Positions 61,288 through 64,000 of a stretch of DNA of 64,000 nt are shown here, one piece after another (positions within the stretch are counted from its first letter, which is position 1; each line of letters opens with the position of its first letter). The translations under genes were made by a program, and so were the position numbers. Below the pieces are notes generated by a model that saw only the letters and a program-made list of their open reading frames with translations, searched no databases and was not told the origin of the DNA. Source of the DNA: JAVBTR01 sp031556065 (GTDB lineage Bacteria > Bacillota > Clostridia > Christensenellales > Aristaeellaceae). Location: positions 97,360 to 161,359 of the forward strand of contig JAVBTR010000022.1 in assembly GCA_031556065.1 (NCBI GenBank). Direction: 5' to 3'.

Positions 61288-62018
61288 TTTTTCCCCTCCG
61301 TTTCCGCCGCTAAAGCGACAAAGGCATCTTCAAGGGATTTCGTATTTGTCTGCGTCATTAACTCAGCGACAGTACCAACCGCCTTTAATTCTCCCCTTGC
61401 CATAATGCCAATTCTATCCGAAAGTTCCTCAGTTTCTTCCATGTAGTGTGTTGTGAGTATAATCGTAGTTTTCTCCTTTAGCGTTCTGATAACTTTCCAC
61501 AACTCACGCCGGGCAAGAACATCAAGGCCAAGTGTAGGTTCATCTAAAAATAATATCTTCGGGTCAGAGATAAGCGCCATAGCTATACTCAACCGCCGTT
61601 GCATACCGCCTGACAGCGTTTTTGCTTTGTTCTTCTCCGTTTCCGTAAGCCCGAACAAGGTAATCATTTCGCTTGCCCTTTCGTGCGCCGTAGTCTTGTC
61701 GAAACCGTATATACTTGCAATCATCTCAAGGTTTTCCCGCACAGATAAATTACGGGCAATAGCGGTTTCTTGCGGTGAAATGTTGATTTTTCTCTTAACG
61801 TCGTAAGGCTTTGAAACTATACTGTTTCCAAGCAAAACAGCATCGCCCAAAGTAGGAGCCAAAACGCAGGACAGCATTTTTATTGTCGTGGTTTTCCCTG
61901 CGCCATTAACGCCCAAAAGGGAAAATAATTCGCCTTGCTTAATGGTCAGACTTAAATTGTTTACCGCCGTAACACCGCCATATTTTTTCGTTAGGCAACA
62001 TATTTCAATCGCGTTCAT
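61284..62018 (-). CDS. ABC-2 exporter ATPase (DrrA-like)
   Basis: A 244-residue ATPase: Walker A GVNGAGKTT, LSPQE (NISPQETAIARNLSVRENL), signature LSGGMQRRLSIA, Walker B ILFLDEPTLGLDV and H-loop THYMEE. I start at MNAIEICCL, 9 bases after AAAGG; its ATG overlaps the TetR stop. With the permease it forms a drug/lipid exporter typical of TetR-ABC cassettes. Confidence 0.9.
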   Translation of the reverse strand: MNAIEICCLTKKYGGVTAVNNLSLTIKQGELFSLLGVNGAGKTTTIKMLSCVLAPTLGDAVLLGNSIVSKPYDVKRKINISPQETAIARNLSVRENLEMIASIYGFDKTTAHERASEMITLFGLTETEKNKAKTLSGGMQRRLSIAMALISDPKILFLDEPTLGLDVLARRELWKVIRTLKEKTTIILTTHYMEETEELSDRIGIMARGELKAVGTVAELMTQTNTKSLEDAFVALAAETEGKK

Positions 62019-62587
62019 TCTTGCCATCCTTTCTTTATATAGGGCTGTATTGCACCTAAATATGTGTCTGTCAATAACTCGCTAATTAGTTCATCACTTA
62101 TATCTAAATAGGAAGTAACAATTAAAGTTGCTATCCCATGAACAAAAATCCACATTTGGAGATGAAGTTTTTTGGCGGCAGTATTGTCAAGTCCGGTCGT
62201 GTCCATAATTATTTTTACTGCGGTTTCAAAACTGTGTTCGCTCTCCTGCATCTGTTCGCTTGTTCTATCCCGCATAAACAGGACTTTGAAAAACTCTCTC
62301 TCGTCTTTAGCAAATTGGATATAGGCCAAACCGCTTGCTTTATACGGCGGCACATCTTGGGTTTTCATATGTTCGTCGAAATATTTGCTATAATATTCAC
62401 CGATCATTGCAGTCACATCCGTTTTAACTTCCTCCATTGTCGTATAAAACCTGAAAATAGGTTGCGTGGAACATTTCAACTCATTTGCAATAGCTCGCGC
62501 ATTCAATGCGGAAATGCCTCCGTTGCGGACAATACTTAGTGATGCTTGTATAATTTTTTCCTTTGTTATTTTGGCTTTTGGCGGCAT
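62015..62587 (-). CDS. TetR-family repressor of the exporter
   Basis: A 190-residue regulator with an N-terminal HTH (KITKEKIIQASLSIVRNGGISALNARAIANELKCSTQPIFRFYTTMEEVK) and a helical ligand domain. GGAGGG is 6 bases before the chosen ATG; the frame is open upstream across the operator and promoter. It is the first gene of the tetR-ATPase-permease operon, so it is probably autoregulated. Confidence 0.9.
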   Translation of the reverse strand: MPPKAKITKEKIIQASLSIVRNGGISALNARAIANELKCSTQPIFRFYTTMEEVKTDVTAMIGEYYSKYFDEHMKTQDVPPYKASGLAYIQFAKDEREFFKVLFMRDRTSEQMQESEHSFETAVKIIMDTTGLDNTAAKKLHLQMWIFVHGIATLIVTSYLDISDELISELLTDTYLGAIQPYIKKGWQE

Positions 62588-62604
62588 GATAAACCCTCCT
62601 GAAA

Positions 62605-62658
62605 TAACGTATGTTACATAACACGTGTTATTATATCGGACACAATATCTGTTGTCAA
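62605..62658 (-). promoter_or_regulatory. Promoter and tandem operators of the TetR-ABC operon
   Basis: On the minus strand TTGACA, 17 bases, TATAAT (62658-62630). Two TAAC-N4-GTTA palindromes (TAACGTATGTTA at 62605-62616, TAACACGTGTTA at 62619-62630) are spaced 14 bp centre to centre just downstream of the -10. Two TetR dimers could bind side by side and block transcription. Confidence 0.8.
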
Positions 62659-62752
62659 GTAGAATTGGGTTCTTTCCCAAATCAGTTGAAATAAGTGCAA
62701 GAATATGATATAATAGCCTCATGAGAACAAAGGAAAATGAGGCTATTTCTAC

Positions 62753-63250
62753 ATGGACGAATTAGTGAAGAGCATAGATCCCCATTTCGAGTATATACGT
62801 CATGAAACAAACGGTAGTATCATGCGGATATATGTGCGCTCAGAGCGGGAAGAAGCGCAGTGTCCGTATTGTAGTATGCCATCAAGCAAAGTGCACAGCT
62901 TGTATCCGCGCAAGTTTCGGGATTTGCCAATACAAGGAAAGAAAGTAGAGATTGTGGTGGACAACCGCAAATTCTTCTGTGCGAATTCGGAATGTGGGCA
63001 CAAAACGTTTGCCGAAAGTTTTGAGTGCTTACCCCAAATGGGTAGGCGAAGCAAGCGACTTACGAAGACAATCATAGACACAGCAACTAATTTAAGCTCA
63101 ATCACAGCATCAAAAACGCTCAAGCAAGGAACCGCAGACGTAGGGAAAAGTACGATTTGCAGGCTCATAAAAAAAGAGCTTCAAAATCGATAAGAATAGC
63201 ATCAGAAAAGTGTGTATTGACGATTTTGCTACGAAAAAGCGATACATACA
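62753..63250 (+). pseudogene. ISL3-family transposase, frameshifted and truncated
   Basis: The N-terminal zinc-finger and HTH part is intact (CPYCSMPSSKVHSLYP; FFCANSECGHKTFAESFECL). The frame breaks at about 63188; in the +1 frame the continuation reads NSIRKVCIDDFATKKR, the start of the catalytic DDE domain, then the sequence ends and another gene takes over. A GGGTTCTTTCCC stretch at 62667 may be the left terminal repeat. The right two thirds are missing, so the IS is dead. Confidence 0.75.
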
Positions 63251-63251
63251 A

Positions 63252-63398
63252 GCCGTCTATGACGTTTGAGGGGATAACGACATCCCCGGAAGTGTCCGTT
63301 ATATCTGGCGGAGCAGGCGTGGTCAGATTGTCGGCCTGTGCCTCCGGCGCGGGCTGTTCCGTGCCGTCAGATATGGTCGTTTTGTCTGTTTCTTCCAT
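63252..63398 (-). pseudogene. Truncated N-terminus of an unknown mobile-element protein
   Basis: AGGAGG lies 8 bases before the ATG. The first ~48 residues are a Thr/Pro/acidic stretch (MEETDKTTISDG..., PDITDTSGDVVIPSNV), after which the frame enters the ISL3 sequence and loses meaning. The style resembles accessory proteins of conjugative elements, but I cannot name it. The ISL3 insertion seems to have cut it. Confidence 0.5.
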
Positions 63399-63714
63399 TC
63401 GGTTTTACCTCCTGTTTCGATTTTTCATGCCAACAAAAAAAGGCCCTGCTTTCGCAAGGCTGTGGAGTAGATTGACTCCCCCTTTCCGTCAGCTATCAAT
63501 AGTGGTATAGTTACTTCGGGCCAAGTTGGCCCGAAGTCCCACAAACGGAAAACGCCGCCCGGATTGTCCAACCGAACGGCGCTTGCCTGTAATGTGATAG
63601 CTTCAATTTTATTTTGTTGTTCCCCATTCCGCTTGGAATAAGGTTTTATTGCTGTTCTCTTAAATTAGTCCGCTCATTTGGAAAAGCCTATACAATGCAT
63701 AATAGCGAACGCTA
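63399..63714. other. Intergenic stretch with a 25-bp perfect palindrome
   Basis: No convincing gene. ACTTCGGGCCAA-G-TTGGCCCGAAGT (63513-63537) is a perfect palindrome, and CGCCG...CGGCG near 63562-63590 can form another stem. They may be recombination or transfer sites of the old element, or terminators. Confidence 0.5.
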
Positions 63715-63834
63715 ATGGGAACAGCAGATGCAACCACCCTATTGCACTTGTCGGGAGATCACTATGAGATCAACCATGGCCTTATTTATCAGCCGCTGGA
63801 TTATGTAAATGAATCGGAAGATTTGGGGATTTAG
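63715..63834 (+). CDS. Short frame, probable gene remnant
   Basis: A 39-codon frame (MGTADATTLLHLSGDHYEIN ... YVNESEDLGI) with no ribosome site. Unrecognised. It could be the tail of a gene removed by rearrangements at the mobile-block boundary. Confidence 0.25.
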   Translation: MGTADATTLLHLSGDHYEINHGLIYQPLDYVNESEDLGI

Positions 63835-63844
63835 CGTATCTAAC

Positions 63845-64000
63845 AAGTGGCTATGGCCACTTCAGCGCGTCGACAAAGTCGACGCTTTCGTGCGACACAG
63901 GTGTCGCACGAGGGATTTCCCTCACTGCACTGTAAAATCTTCGATTTTACGGTCGGGGCCATCGGCCCATTAAGGCCCTGAAAGGGCTTCGGGCAAGGTA
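63845..64000 (-). repeat. Interspersed hairpin repeat, copy C (runs off the window)
   Basis: Read on the minus strand it starts TACCTTGCCCGAAGCCCTTT, GGGCCGATGGCCCCGACCG, continues with an added stem pair (GTGCGACACCTGTGTCGCAC and GTCGACTTTGTCGAC) and ends AAGTGGCCATAGCCACTT. The first part matches copy B; the terminal stem has the same role as the end of copy A. The extra inner stems show a modular build. Confidence 0.78.

Noticed and set aside
60785..61405. 206-codon frame antisense to the ABC permease in the mobile block
   Set aside because: Composition is that of a complement of hydrophobic codons, and no ribosome site or family match was seen.
1..64000. tRNA, rRNA genes or CRISPR arrays
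   Set aside because: No rRNA-like stretches, no cloverleaf candidate that I could support, and no regularly spaced identical repeats were seen; a dedicated scan could still find a tRNA missed by eye.

Overview
The window looks like chromosome of a saccharolytic, strictly bacterial Bacillota (class Clostridia-like). Pointers are strong AGGAGG ribosome sites, a CIRCE operator, the yybS-rplI-dnaB gene order, a YhaM exoribonuclease, an LtaS-type sulfatase, YesM/YesN-type and AraC sugar regulators, an LD-carboxypeptidase and a B12-dependent methionine pathway. Base composition is moderate to slightly GC-rich, except for a more AT-rich mobile block at 59.7-63.4 kb. Three extracytoplasmic solute-binding proteins lack a lipobox cysteine although a true lipoprotein is present; I cannot place the family or genus.

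Layout: (1) 0-7.5 kb: end of an unknown gene, a GH105 unsaturated glucuronyl hydrolase, a GMP-synthase-like protein with a ruined glutaminase site, a membrane phosphoesterase, an M19 dipeptidase, a twin-hairpin element, an orphan ABC ATPase, and htpG under a perfect CIRCE/promoter. (2) 7.5-15.7 kb: oligosaccharide uptake locus (membrane AraC sensor-regulator, two permeases, binding protein, unassigned lyase-like protein). (3) 15.7-25.8 kb: housekeeping on the minus strand (lipoprotein, yhaM, dnaB, rplI, yybS, HD protein, flavin reductase), then AEC transporter, phosphoesterase, DUF4363/DUF421 pair and LD-carboxypeptidase. (4) 25.9-32.3 kb: a complete methionine operon (metY, metA with the acetyl-CoA signature, metF, separate MetH activation domain, metH) headed by a promoter, a 21-codon Met/Cys-rich reading frame and an intrinsic terminator. 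(5) 32.3-35.6 kb: uxuA-uxuB-gntR for hexuronate breakdown. (6) 35.6-38.5 kb: an ABC-2 exporter preceded by a 56-codon leader frame with mutually exclusive terminator/antiterminator pairings. (7) 38.5-44.5 kb: serS, a serine hydrolase, an MFS pump, and an Rrf2 regulator with three copies of one palindrome, next to what looks like a macrodomain-sirtuin deletion chimera. (8) 44.6-49.4 kb: an amino-acid ABC importer whose permease carries a four-fold repeated, phase-shifted substrate-binding array of exact 243-residue period, plus an ATPase with an extra C-terminal domain. (9) 49.5-59.6 kb: LtaS-like enzyme, then a GH94 phosphorylase - phosphosugar mutase - histidine kinase - binding protein - response regulator cluster. 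(10) 59.7-64 kb: remains of a mobile element (recombinase tail, TetR-ABC cargo, broken ISL3 transposase, truncated gene), ending in a copy of an interspersed hairpin repeat also present at 17.7 and 51.8 kb.

The best candidates for undescribed biology are the exporter attenuator (35.66-35.96 kb), the Met/Cys leader of the methionine operon (25.95-26.15 kb) and the 4 x 243-residue binding-protein/permease fusion (44.6-48.3 kb). Also worth attention are the kinase/binding-protein/regulator cluster without permeases, the Rrf2 palindrome set, and the GuaA-like protein. All functional calls come from reading translations and motifs; no database search was run.
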